Assembly: GCA_032629725.1 (NCBI GenBank)
Contig: JAFEVB010000023.1
Location: forward strand, 248,001 to 312,000
Source of the DNA: Gremmenia infestans
Lineage: Eukaryota; Ascomycota; Leotiomycetes; Helotiales; Hamatocanthoscyphaceae
DNA length: 64,000 bases
Direction of reading: 5' to 3'
Part shown: positions 1-10,770 of the stretch, piece by piece
How the letters are laid out: every line of letters begins with the position of its first letter
Numbering within the stretch: position 1 is the stretch's first letter
The notes under the pieces: model-generated
The model's input: only the letters and a program-made list of their open reading frames with translations
Told to the model about the DNA's origin: nothing
The model's database searches: none
Program-made: the position numbers and the translations under genes

Positions 1-2
1 GT

Positions 3-1205
3 GATCCATTATCGCAACAACTTTCTCGACAAGTCACCGACCTTTCGGCTGCTGGTGCCAATCTTTTCCATGCTGTAGTTGAACTTCAACGATTAAGAGC
101 TTCTTCCGAGCGAAAGTTCCAGCGCTGGTTCTTCGAGACTCGGGCTGACATAGAACGAGGACAAGAAATCCAAGCCATGTTGGAAGCAAGTCTCACGACT
201 GAACGACAAGAGCGAGGAGCTGCTATTGAGGCCGCCGTTCAACAGGAACGAGAAAAGCTCAACCTCGACAAACAACTGGCGGACATGAAGCGTGAACTCG
301 CCATTTCAAAGGAAGAGGCGAAGAGAGCCTGGGAAGAATTGGGTAGGCGAGAAGAAGCTGAACGCGCCAAGATTGCATCGTTACGTGACGGCCAACCAAC
401 ATCAATTGGAGGGGTACAAGTCGTCCCAATGATGCAGGGTATGCCAATGCGACAGGATATCGTTCGGGATATACCACCAACCCGAGAAGGACCATATACT
501 GGCGGACCGATTCCTGCAACCGAACCGGAAGGGCCACTTGATGGTGATATGGCATATCAAGCATACTCGCAGGCCCAACGCGCTGAACCTGCTGATCCAT
601 TTGTCGAGCAAAGTACATCCCGAGCCAGTCGAGCAGCAGAGCAACAAGTCACTTCGCCTCCAACAACCTACGAAGGTTACTCGCAAGCTCCAGCAGTGCA
701 ACCAGCCTCTTCGTCTGCCTTCTACCAGCAGCATCAAGGGACATCTCTTCATCCAAGTGAACGTGATCCAACATATGATCAATCTGTGACTTCAGAAGGT
801 GCGTTCAGCGAGGGAGAATATCAGATTGACGAGCGAGGTCAATGGATTCTAGATGCCCGAGGACATAAGATCCCTTATCCAATTCCAGGTTCTGACGAGG
901 ATACAGACGAATATGACGAAGACCAGGACGAGCAGGAACTAGCCAGGAGACAGCAATATCCACCCATCTCAACTGGAGTCGAGTATGGCCCCGGGTCAGC
1001 CGCTCCATCAGGGGGGGCTCTAGCGCCCTCGTCTATGCCGGCGACTTCAGGTGTCGATTACAGCGGTGCTGGATATGGAAGTGAACCGTCGACGACAGAG
1101 TGGAGTGGGGTTCCGCGCCACCATCACCCTACACGACTGAGCGATGTCATGGAGGAAGATGAGCGTTCTCGTACCAGTGCGAGCCAGATCAGCCGCCGGG
1201 AATAA
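3..1205 (+). CDS. Coiled-coil / low-complexity fungal protein, C-terminal part (5' truncated)
   Basis: The reading frame is open from the left edge of the window to the TAA at 1203, so the protein starts outside; the first internal Met (177) is not a credible start because conserved-looking sequence precedes it. The visible ~400 residues begin with a helical, charged segment rich in Glu, Arg and Gln (a likely coiled coil ending in WEELGRREEAERAK), then VGGVQ/VVPMMQG-type sequence, then a long Pro/Ser/Gln/Tyr-rich, probably disordered region and an acidic patch (DEDTDEYDEDQDEQE). No catalytic motif, signal peptide or membrane segment is visible. I do not recognise the family; the coiled coil followed by disorder suggests a scaffolding or regulatory role, which is inference only. 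No intron is needed in the visible part. Confidence 0.85.
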   Translation, partial: DPLSQQLSRQVTDLSAAGANLFHAVVELQRLRASSERKFQRWFFETRADIERGQEIQAMLEASLTTERQERGAAIEAAVQQEREKLNLDKQLADMKRELAISKEEAKRAWEELGRREEAERAKIASLRDGQPTSIGGVQVVPMMQGMPMRQDIVRDIPPTREGPYTGGPIPATEPEGPLDGDMAYQAYSQAQRAEPADPFVEQSTSRASRAAEQQVTSPPTTYEGYSQAPAVQPASSSAFYQQHQGTSLHPSERDPTYDQSVTSEGAFSEGEYQIDERGQWILDARGHKIPYPIPGSDEDTDEYDEDQDEQELARRQQYPPISTGVEYGPGSAAPSGGALAPSSMPATSGVDYSGAGYGSEPSTTEWSGVPRHHHPTRLSDVMEEDERSRTSASQISRRE

Positions 1206-1660
1206 TTCCATCCAAAAGTATATTTCGTATCTGTTACTTGTGAGCTATTTAGCGAGGCGTGACATGGGTAATTTGCTTTCAGACGAGGCATTTATTGGCG
1301 TCTGGTGTTTTGAGTAATTAAATTGAGCGACAAGGCATTGTGGAAGCATATATCAAGGAGCTTGATTTTTGTATGAATAGAGATATTTTCATAGGCATGT
1401 GGGCATAGATGAAGTAATTTAAATGAGAGAAAGTCCTTGTAAACCGAGAGGCTGTAGCACGGAATGTGAGTGAAGAATTCGACGCCGCTTTCAAAATGTA
1501 GGTAGTGAAGTGTGAAGTTGAAATAAAGCAGCGGGCTAAACTCGCACTAACCGTATTAGACGATGAGCTGAGCTGAGCTTCACTCCACTTCAACCTCTCG
1601 CAAAAAAGAGTCCTGACAGTGCAAGTGGCACTATCAACTTCACTCACTCACTCACTCACC
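1206..1660. other. Intergenic spacer upstream of sco1
   Basis: No supported gene. It holds the 3' flank of the preceding gene and the promoter/5' leader of sco1. A short (CACT)n microsatellite lies at about 1640-1658 immediately before the sco1 start codon. Confidence 0.6.
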
Positions 1661-2632
1661 ATGTCCAAATCCTTCACACCGAGCAGAAGCCTCCTATCCA
1701 GCTTCTCACGCTCCCTGAAACATGATAAACCCACACAACAATGCCTCCGCCTCCGCAGCATCAACGCATCATGTCTCCACACGCCGAAAAGCTTCAGCAC
1801 GTCCTCTGCGCGCCCTTACAAGACTGTAGAAGAAGCACGTTCTCGATATAAATCAGGCGTATGTTTTTTTCCCCATTTCACCCTTCCCCCGCCCTTTATT
1901 CATTTCCCCTCAAAATCCAAAAGCCAAAAACCAAACACTAACCCCACGCCACGCACACAGCCATTCTCCTACCGCGCAGGCCTCCTCTTCCTCACCTCAG
2001 GCGCCGGCCTGATCTTCTACTTCCGCTACGAAAAAGCACGCATGGAGCGTCTGCGCGTCGCCGAAGCGACAAAGGGCGTCGGACGCCCCAAGGTCGGCGG
2101 GCCCTTTGAGCTGGTGGATCAGGAGGGGAGGAGGTTTACGGATGAGGATATGAGGGGCAGGTACAGTTTGGTTTATTTTGGGTTTAGCCATTGTCCGGAC
2201 ATCTGCCCGGAGGAGCTGGATAAGATGGCGGTGATGATTGATTTGGTGAATGGGGAAGGGGGGACTGCGAACTCGGAGAGTTCGAGGGATGGGAAGGAGA
2301 AGGAGAGAAAATTATTGCCGCTTTTCATTACGTGTGATCCGGCGCGCGATACGCCGGCTGTGTTGAAGGAGTACCTGAAGGAGTTCCATGCGGGGATTGT
2401 GGGGCTCACGGGGACGTGGGAACAGGTCAAGGATGTGTGTAAGAGTTATCGCGTGTACTTTAGTACGCCTGAGGGCGTCAAGCAGGGTCAAGATTATCTG
2501 GTTGATCATAGTATTTATTTTTACCTGATGGATCCCGAGGGGGATTTCGTCGAGGCGATTGGGCGCCAGCATAGTCCGGAGCAGGCGGCGAAGATTATTG
2601 AGGGGCATGTGGGGGATTGGAAGCGGAAGTAG
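1661..2632 (+). CDS. sco1: Sco1/SenC mitochondrial copper chaperone
   Basis: Copper-delivery protein for the CuA site of cytochrome c oxidase, anchored in the mitochondrial inner membrane. Exons 1661-1858 and 1961-2632 give 289 residues. The intron (1859-1960, 102 nt, phase 0, CTAAC branch, ACACAG acceptor) is a multiple of three and stop-free, so the unspliced frame stays open and would add 34 spurious residues. Residues 1-60 form a Ser/Arg-rich presequence, residues about 70-87 a membrane helix (AGLLFLTSGAGLIFYF), followed by the thioredoxin-like domain with the copper motif HCPDICPEE (Cys144, Cys148) and the distal His in DYLVDHS (about His249). A hydrophilic insertion near residues 163-183 follows the first helix of the fold. 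The ATG at 1661 is chosen because the presequence starts there; 1619 is not an ATG. Confidence 0.95.
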   Translation: MSKSFTPSRSLLSSFSRSLKHDKPTQQCLRLRSINASCLHTPKSFSTSSARPYKTVEEARSRYKSGVCFFPHFTLPPPFIHFPSKSKSQKPNTNPTPRTQPFSYRAGLLFLTSGAGLIFYFRYEKARMERLRVAEATKGVGRPKVGGPFELVDQEGRRFTDEDMRGRYSLVYFGFSHCPDICPEELDKMAVMIDLVNGEGGTANSESSRDGKEKERKLLPLFITCDPARDTPAVLKEYLKEFHAGIVGLTGTWEQVKDVCKSYRVYFSTPEGVKQGQDYLVDHSIYFYLMDPEGDFVEAIGRQHSPEQAAKIIEGHVGDWKRK

Positions 2633-4944
2633 GGGTGGAGCCTTGTATCACAGTGTATATATGTAATGGGTTGGTTGTATTGTACGGGATGGATTGGCTA
2701 AGGGAAAATAGATGGGGATTCGCTACTCTTGCTTGGTTTTATTTGAACCTGAACCACACTTCCTCCTCTTTCCTCTTTCTTTTCTTTCAGCTTTACTCGT
2801 ACGACGCACCAACTACTTGTCTCTAAAAAGCTGCAACGATGCTTGTCAAAATAGTCAGTCCGTCTTCTAGAAGAGTCCCGTTCAGAACATCCACCTGTGC
2901 TCATTTTCTCTTCTCTTCTATCCATATCCAACCTTGCTTTACTTTGCTTTACCTTGCGCTGTCATGCTAGAGCAGTTATTAAAATATGCAGCATGCATGC
3001 ATGTTTCTTGCTTTAGTTAGCCGGGCTGTTGAGAAATGAAGTAAGTATTTCATTTCACTTCTCTTCTCTTCTCTTCCAATAATCTAAAGGGCAAGCACCG
3101 TAGTTTTCAAGTTCCATGCATCCTATAGCTACAAACACGTGCCTAATCCTCGCTTGCTTGTTTTTTCGTCTCTCTTCTTCTGGTGGGGAGAGAGAGGGAG
3201 AAAGGGCGTCAGTGTTTCATTTCCAAATCGGGTTTTGCATTCCCTTCTAGTTTAAGACCTAGAAAAGCCCGTTGAACATAACCAGTTCTCATGGATTTAC
3301 TTTTCGTATACAGTAGCTGGCCGTTTGTATTGTGATATGAAGTAAAAACCTAGTCGTTCAGGTTTAATCAATAAGAATATCATAGTCATGGTCCACGAGA
3401 CGTCATCTCCTGACTACTAATTATTAATTTGCAAGTAAGTAAGCAAGTAAGCTAGCTCACTTGACGAGGTGATGGTGGTGGGATGGTTTGGGTATCTTGA
3501 AAATGCGGTAACGTGATGCATGTCTCGGGTTCACTTAAGATGCTGGTCTTGAATTTAGATGTAAGAGTAGGGGAAGAAAATGTGATGCGTGATAGTAGGT
3601 TCTGTGAGTAATGGACACCTGTTCTTACATTCAGCGCGTGTGCATTTCTTTGATTCAAGCAACTCAAAATCGCATGTCGAATATGAGGATGAGGAAGGTA
3701 GGGAGTGCTAGCTCTGCTCTGCCCGCTTCTGTACAGAACGATAAGCACAACAACAAAGTTGGAAGTAAGGTACGCATGCAACGGTGGTCCGCAAGTCTGA
3801 GCTAAACGGCTGCGGAGGCCACAACCTCTCCATGTGTGACCTTTCGCGCATACGGGGAAGATATTGAGCCTCGGGGTGTTCCATGTATTACACATGAAGT
3901 TCTTACCTACAGTCTGTAATGTTGCAAGTGCATCAGAAGACCGTATCGATTCGATAGTTGTTGGATATTGTGCGATGTTGTCCCATTTGATGGAATACGA
4001 CGAGACATCGATGGAGGGTATCGAAGAGTACTTTGAAACTCCTCTTGCATTTCAAACTTTCTCGAAAAGAAACACGTGGTGAGTTGCCTCATAAGTAACG
4101 TTCAATGACGAGAATGTGGAATATGGACAGACTAGAGGATTAAGAGCCCGGTATACTTGAGTGCCGCAATGACACAGATGGTATCGTTGTTACGTCAGGG
4201 TTCGTTCCGTTCTAACGGCACGGATGCGGAGAATTAGTTGCATGGGATAGTACACGACTGGGAACAGCCCTGAACTGAGTTGGCCTTGCATTTGTTTGCT
4301 GAGGAACGATTACTTGCATACCTTCGATCAACTCCGAGCTCATGCGATCTAGGATCGAAACGGGTCTGCCTCGCTGACACAAAATCTCCGGTGAAATTTG
4401 CACAAAACAGATGTCAGCTCCTCTGCATCGGACATTGCTCCTCATTGCAAACGAATATCCTTCTAGAAGCCCAATAAAGCATCCATAGAGTGGCGCAAGC
4501 CCGGATCCGCCACTGAAGCTGAATAGGCTAAATGCAATACCGATATATCTGGGGTAACACTCATACAATCCTGTAGAAGCGCTCGAGTCGTATATTGGCC
4601 AGTGCTGCCGGGACCCCATAGTCTAGGCGTTAGGCGCGTAGGCATGCCTACGAAGTACATCGTGAGCTGCGGCAATGTCCGTGGTGGGTGTGATTTCCCT
4701 TCACGTGCGTTGTATTGCGAATTTGAGAACTGCATTGCGGGGGGTATTATCGTTTTCTCTTTTGGCGTTGATTGTGATATTCTTTCCTCAGGATGAATTT
4801 TGAGTTTGATGGCGAATTTCTTTTGGTGATATGTAAGTCGTGATGTCCTGTTATTTTGTGGTAAATATAGTCTGCTCAGTTGTTCCCAAATAGATCATCA
4901 TTACCCGCTATATAATCCGCCTTGAAAGCCACCATAGGCCGGCC
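2633..4944. other. 2.3-kb spacer, no supported gene
   Basis: I see no convincing coding region on either strand. Short pyrimidine-rich tracts occur near 2760-2790 and 3055-3075. Minus-strand frames at 3452-3895 and 4212-4735 show no recognisable family; the hydrophobic stretch near 4480-4570 might be a gene relic, but two frames compete and neither has splice support. Confidence 0.5.
4908..4916 (+). promoter_or_regulatory. TATA-like element of the 4945 gene
   Basis: The string CTATATAAT lies about 30 nt before the ATG at 4945, the right place for a TATA box with a very short leader. Position and composition are the only evidence. Confidence 0.4.
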
Positions 4945-6121
4945 ATGCCCATTCTACTTCGTCTTCTTCTAGTTGCGATTGCCCTGGAGATTTTTTTCTC
5001 TGGAGTAAAGGGTGATCTCATCGGTGCTGAATTTGTCAACCCTCCGTCGGCTGGGCCTGCTGGAGACTTTGCCCATAATTTGGTTTGGGAAGTTCACGAG
5101 ATTCAAAAAATTCAGTGGAACACATTTCTTTCGAACTACTCCATAGTACTGTGGCAACAAATGACTCCAACTACCGCGAGACGAGGTCCCACCATTCTAG
5201 GTACCGTTCATCCGTTATCAAGAAAGTACACCCAGAGGCTAACGTGACACCAAAAATGAAGATAACACTTGTAACATGTCCAATAATTCTCAAATCGCGG
5301 AATTTGGCTGGGCAGTACAAAGCTATGATTTAGAACAGAGCGAGTCTCCAGTTTTTTTTCTTCGGCTTGTACCTTCGGCTTCAAATGTAGTCGTTACTTC
5401 GCACTACTTCAACATCTCAAGTTCTTCTTCGTCCACTTGCTTTCCGTTGTCAGATCCAATTGCTACTCCACCGGGAAGTACAATTGAAAGAAACTTGACA
5501 AGTAGCTCAACATCCGCAATATCCTCGATTCCTGGAAGTACAACTACGATCATTACGCCATTGATCTTGATCACGCCCAATGCGACAGCCATAGGAAGCA
5601 AAAATACAATGAATTCAACAGCAGGCTTCTTTCTGACCCCTGAAAGTACAACTGCGGCAGCTTCACCCGCGGCTCTCTATCACTCGGTACTAGCAACAAA
5701 GCCATTGCCTATGCCGTATTTGACAGTTACACACCCGATAAAAACATCGATGTCAAGCAGCTCAACGCCTTACAGGTTGCAAATACTCAAGGCTTCGAGC
5801 AGCCAACCGGCTCAAGTAGACAGTGACTCGAATGCAGACTTCATCGAAGTGGCCGTAGTTTTCGGTACGGCCGGCCTTTCTATTGGGGGCTTGTTCATCT
5901 TCTGGAAAGTTCAGAAAAGGAAGATGCTAAGGTTGGAGCTCCAGAGAAGACAAAAGCACGAGCACTGGCCACGGCTGACTATCTTAAACGTGTGCGGGAG
6001 ATCTTTCTCGGAAGGAGCTGCAACTCCCGGTAATAACGAGGCATCAGAGGTATCTTTAGGAGCTCAGCCACCTGTGGAACTAGAAAGCCAACGGCCTATA
6101 GCGGAAATGCCCGGGGTTTGA
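4945..6121 (+). CDS. Secreted Ser/Thr-rich single-pass membrane protein, unknown function
   Basis: Two exons, 4945-5200 and 5262-6121, joined by a 61-nt phase-1 intron (GTACCG donor, GCTAAC branch, GAAG acceptor), encode 371 residues. The N-terminus MPILLRLLLVAIALEIFFSG is a clear signal peptide. A small extracellular domain follows (around NYSIVLWQQ and FGWAVQSYDL), then a Ser/Thr-rich, N-glycosylation-rich stalk with repeated PGST / PEST-like units, a single membrane helix (about VAVVFGTAGLSIGGLFIFW) and a basic-then-acidic cytoplasmic tail. The architecture is that of fungal Mid2/WSC-like wall-stress sensors and related surface proteins, but I see no WSC cysteine pattern, so only the topology is claimed. 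Joining the two frames at this intron gives a continuous extracellular domain, which supports the splice. Confidence 0.75.
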
Positions 6122-7502
6122 CGCCGTGGTCCCAATGCCGGGAGTTCTTGAAAAGATATTGCGACAGCGTAATCCACTGGGACGAAGGAATAGTTGGTAT
6201 ACCAACCCACGACAGGAATTCAATCCGCAATGCAGACTTCTTGTGGGGGGGGCATTTGGTCAGGTCGAAAGCTAGATTTTTTTTGCGGAATGAAAGGGAT
6301 GCATCAGCAACGGATGTGAGCTACTGGATCGCCGAAGGTATATAGTGTTGAAGCCAAGAGTCCAGTGTACATGATCGGAGATGAATAGACTTATGCTAAT
6401 TGCAAACTCCGAACTGCCATGTACTTCGTCTCTAGCCAGCTCTACAGGAGCAATATCGTTGGTAATGATGCCATGATTTCACGTGGAGTTGTACCACTGG
6501 AATTAGATCTTTTTGTCGTACCCAGACATTGCTCGTGAACTCCTCGCATGCCTTTAGAGCGGACTCCTCACTTCTACCGGAGGTAAGATATAAAAAAAAT
6601 CAGGGCGCTTGAGGTTGCAAACATGCCTCTGTTATATATTCTCCATGCACTCATATAGCGCGATGTACGCCACTGACTTCCTGGTTGGGCTTGAATGGGT
6701 GGTAGATTGATTGTAAAGGGAAGAAGAAGGTGAGTGAGAGGAGAAAGAGGCAGGAGGGGTGGGGTGTTAGTGCTTAGTCAGAATTTCCATCGGGAAGTTA
6801 CCAGCATGTTATCGATATCCTTCTTGGCGGCAGGTTCTCTGTCCTCTTCAACAACATCCCATCCAACAAGAGCGTACTCTGCTGCCCTACCACCTTATAC
6901 TCACTCACATTGCCCGCGTGCCCATCGATTGAGTCCATGTCCCCTTCATAGGCCTCCTGCCTCCTCGACCTGACTCAAGTGTTTGTCTGCACAGAGTCTG
7001 AATCATGTCAGATGCAAGAAAAAGAGACGAGTGGAACGCCCCCCATTATCGCTCTTTTACAGTGAATCACAGAAGAAGCTCAATTATGAATTTCAGAATG
7101 CATACACGTGATGCCATCAGAAGCCGAGCGTGCTTGCGGACGGACCTCTCATTCGTTAATAGAAGTACTTGCACAGAAGAAGAAGGACAGCAGTGCAGTA
7201 GTGCCTACACATTGCAATTTCCGAACCACAACATGGACTCACTGTGTTTGCTAGTGCAGACTCTTAATCTCGTAGTCTCGTAAATATGTGTCCAGGAGAC
7301 ATGGGTTGTCTTGTCGTATCACAAGGCTCATCCGCAGCATGTTCTTAGGCGACCCTCCAGCCTCGAAGGATGCCGGACCCATTATTTGACGTTCTTTTTT
7401 GATCCTATATGTGAATCACATCAGACCTGTGATTGACTATATATAACGGAGCTTCAGTCTCCTAATTTGTTTTCAGCAAACTTTTGAGATCATAACACTA
7501 AT
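6122..7502. other. Spacer between the membrane protein and the GH92 gene
   Basis: No supported gene. Short open frames at 6734-6973 and 7005-7283 lack family similarity and codon structure. The last ~100 nt contain the GH92 promoter. Confidence 0.5.
7438..7446 (+). promoter_or_regulatory. TATA box of the GH92 gene
   Basis: TATATATAA lies 57-65 nt upstream of the ATG at 7503, with a pyrimidine-containing leader between. Good match to a TATA element, typical of regulated secreted-enzyme genes; no activator site was identified. Confidence 0.5.
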
Positions 7503-9929
7503 ATGCTGTCTTTCGTTCTTTTACTCCCATTTTTATGGCTAGCAACCGCACAAACAACTGACTACAGCCAATATGTTAGTGTTTTGTAAGTCTGTAAGAC
7601 TTCTCCCAAAGACCGTCTCTAACCATAAAAAGCACAGGAACCCAGAATGGCGGTAATGACTTTCCAGGCGTCTCACGACCCCATGGTATGGTCAAACTCG
7701 GCCCTGATCTACTCGCGGTTGGCACAGATTCTTATTCAGGATACCTGCCAAATGGCAAATTCTCTGGCTTTAGTATGATGCATGAGCAGGGGACGGGAGG
7801 TGCCCCAAAATATGGAACAGTTGCTCAGCTGCCGCTCATAGGAAACATCAGCAATCCATTATCTAACCTCACTGTTGGGAGATCAGGTGTGGATCAAGGA
7901 TCAGTGGGATATTATAAAGCTCAGACAACTGATAGTATCATCGTGGAACTGGCTGCTACATCCCGAGCTGGGATGTATCAGTATACATTCCCAGCGGCGG
8001 CACAGAGCAACAACATTTTAATCGATGTCAGTCACGCACTTCCATCATTTCGTGGCCAAGGATTAGGTCAAGGTTACGCAGGAGGTGAATTCGTTATCTT
8101 GGCGGATGGACATTATGAAGCCTCGGGGATCTACAATAATGGCTGGAATAGGTCGCCTGATTGGAAGATCTATTCGTGTAGGTTCAGCATAGGACCTACG
8201 AAGCAGGGCGCTAACTATTCTTAGGTGGCTACTTTAATGTCACGCCTACGGCGTCTAATGTCTACTCTGGCGCAGCGGATGGGAGCAGCGTGTTGCAGCC
8301 GTCAGGATCGGTCAATTCTACTACTGCCGTTGGGGGTCTATATACATTCAGCAACCAAGTTGTTTCGTCGCGGGTCGGTATTTCCTGGATATCTAAAGCA
8401 CAAGCTTGTCAGAATCTGGAGGACGAAATACCAAAGGGCACAGACTTCTCCAACGTGGTAGAAAATACCAAAGCTGCTTGGAACACTGAAGTCCTCTCCA
8501 AAATCACGACAACTTCAACAAATACGACAAATTTAGCATTGCTCTATACCTCCATGTACTTCATGAACCTTATACCCACAAATCAAACCGGTGAAAATCC
8601 TGGTTGGACGTCTTCCGAGCCGTATTACTCCGACATCTTCACGCTCTGGGATCTTTTCCGATGCTCGACATCGTTGTTGCATGTCTTGCAACCCATAGTA
8701 TACGAAGAGCATATTCGCTCAATGATTGATATCTGGAGACACGATGGGTATCTTCCAGATGCAAGGTCTTCAAATTACAACGGTAGAACACAAGGAGGCT
8801 CGAACGGTGACAACGTGCTTGCGGATGCATTTGTCAAGGGGGTTCGGGGCCAAATTAACTGGGAAGACGGGTTTGCGGCGATGGTGAAAGACGCTGAGAT
8901 CACACCGGTGAACAGCAACCCCGACCCACAAGCTCCAGATTCCTCTACCAAGGAAGGAAGAGGGGCGCTTCCAGACTGGCTCAAGTATGGATTCATCACC
9001 CCGACATTTAGTCGAGCAGCTTCGCGAGCAGTTGAATACGCATACAATGACTTTTCCCTGTACCAAGTTGCGAGAGGCCTCGGCAAGCTTGACGATGCAG
9101 TCAAGTATCTCAATCGGTCTAGGAATTGGCGGAATCACTGGAACCCCGAACTCGAATCGATTGGGTTTAAAGGCTTCATCGTTCCAAGAACTGTGTCGGC
9201 ATTCGTAGCCACCGATCCGCTGACAGACGCTGGGTATTGGGCCGATCCTTATTATGAAGCTAGTTCGTGGGACTACTCTTGGGGCGACATTCACGACATG
9301 AAAAAGCTGGTGGATTGGATGGGCGGAGCAGACACTTTCTATTCCCGCCTCGAAACTATGTTCACTGTCGGTGCAGACCCAAATAATTCCGGTGGAATAA
9401 TATTTGATGACACAAATGAACCGTAAGCATGCAAACTAGTGTTATGAATCACGCTAATATACATAGAACCTTCAACGTCCCGTATCTATACAACTTCATC
9501 AACCGACCAGATCGCTCAGTCTTCCAATCGCGAAAGGTAGCGAAAAACAACTATAACATCGGTGTCACCGGATTACCGGGGAACAGCGATGCGGGAGCAA
9601 TGCAGACCTGGCTCTTGTGGAATATGATCGGCCTCTACCCCGTGACAGGCCAAACGACGTTTCTCATTCACTCGCCCTGGTATGAATCGATGACTATCGA
9701 TTTGAGTAATGGGAAGACATTAAACATTACAAGCACTGGTGGTGATGGGAATGGTGACAGCAATATTTATGTTCAGAGCCTCAAGGTAAATGGCAATAAC
9801 TGGGATAGAAGCTGGTTGACTTGGGATGATGTCTTCGCGCGTGGTGGCACGATGGAATTTGTGTTAGGCTCAGATGCTACGCAATGGGCGACTGGAGAAT
9901 TACCCCCCAGCCCAGCTACCGAATTTTAA
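7503..9929 (+). CDS. Secreted GH92 alpha-1,2-mannosidase
   Basis: Glycoside hydrolase family 92 exo-alpha-mannosidase, predicted to trim alpha-1,2-mannosides of fungal or plant glycans outside the cell. Exons 7503-7585, 7633-8177, 8225-9422 and 9467-9929 give 762 residues; the three introns are very short (47, 47 and 44 nt) and each restores the family sequence across a frame change. A signal peptide (MLSFVLLLPFLWLATAQ) leads into FTGTQNGGNDFPGVSRPHGM, the start of the N-terminal beta-sandwich. The catalytic (alpha/alpha)6 domain shows EPYYSDIFTLWDLFRC, GYLPDARSS, TQGGSNGDNVLADA, STKEGRGALPDW and, after the last intron, GLPGNSDAGAMQTWLLWNM, equivalent to the calcium/catalytic-base region. Length matches fungal GH92 enzymes. 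No breaks seen. It is not co-directional with any obvious carbohydrate cluster, though the gene next downstream encodes a permease. Confidence 0.95.
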
Positions 9930-10770
9930 CGCTGCGAATCTGCAAGCATGCTTCAAACTCTGCCTGTGTGTGCCTGGATACGGAAATGTTGCAAGGGGAG
10001 ACAAGTCACGTGAAGGTCATAACAAATTACCTTTTTACTCCAGAGCTTGTGCAGTGCTTATCTTTCCGACATTGGTTTTTATCCATTCTCAATTGAGGTA
10101 TCTGACCGAGTGCTGCCCACCTCCGGATGGGGTCGGCAAAATGCGACGCTGGTATTCATCAGCAAGCGGGCTTCTGTCTACTTTCAATGTCCTACTCTGG
10201 ATATCAACATCATGGTTAGTGGCTCTTTTTCTGTCCCCCACGACTCTCTCCACCAAATCGCTTTTGAGGTAGTATTGCAGTTAAAAAACTATGTGACGAG
10301 AGCAAATATTCGAGGCCAACCTTTATCTCTCTTCACAAGCGCCATCTTCGGGGCCCCCAACGCTTTTGTCCCTCAGTACGTTCTGCAAATACGAGGTAGC
10401 TGTCGGCATGTGCTATATTATTTCTTGCAACAGCCGAACTGTCGAAGACGATAAGCAAATATGCTTAAATGTCAATTTATCCTCACTCCTTGTACATTTT
10501 CTGCGCGAATGTCATTCCCCGCTTTTGCAGGGTTTGGAATGTAGTGCGACCTTGCAATGCAGCGGGGTGCCAGACAAATCGTTCGTTGATCTACTCGCTT
10601 TGAGACATCTGACAGAAAAGGTGTGGAAGATGAAGAGCCGATGGCTTATAAGAAAGCAAAGGTAGGGTTGTACCTTTGATACTTCGCCAGTCCTTCAGGC
10701 ATATACTTTTTGAGTAGCAGGTTCTTGATTGTTTTGCATCGCATTAGCACCGCTTTCCGCAACCAAACTC
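9930..10770. other. Spacer between the GH92 and permease genes
   Basis: No supported gene; several overlapping frames of 70-135 codons (9874-10665) have no family similarity and are mutually exclusive. It includes the GH92 3' flank and the permease promoter. Confidence 0.5.

Noticed and set aside
3452..3895. 147-codon minus-strand frame
   Set aside because: No domain, overlapping frames on both strands, composition not coding-like, no splice or promoter support.
4212..4735. Two overlapping minus-strand frames with hydrophobic residues, possible transporter relic
   Set aside because: The frames conflict and neither matches a family motif I can name; only noted in the spacer entry.
9874..10665. 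Chain of small plus-strand frames after the GH92 gene
   Set aside because: They overlap in different frames, start in the GH92 3' end and lack any motif; chance open frames.
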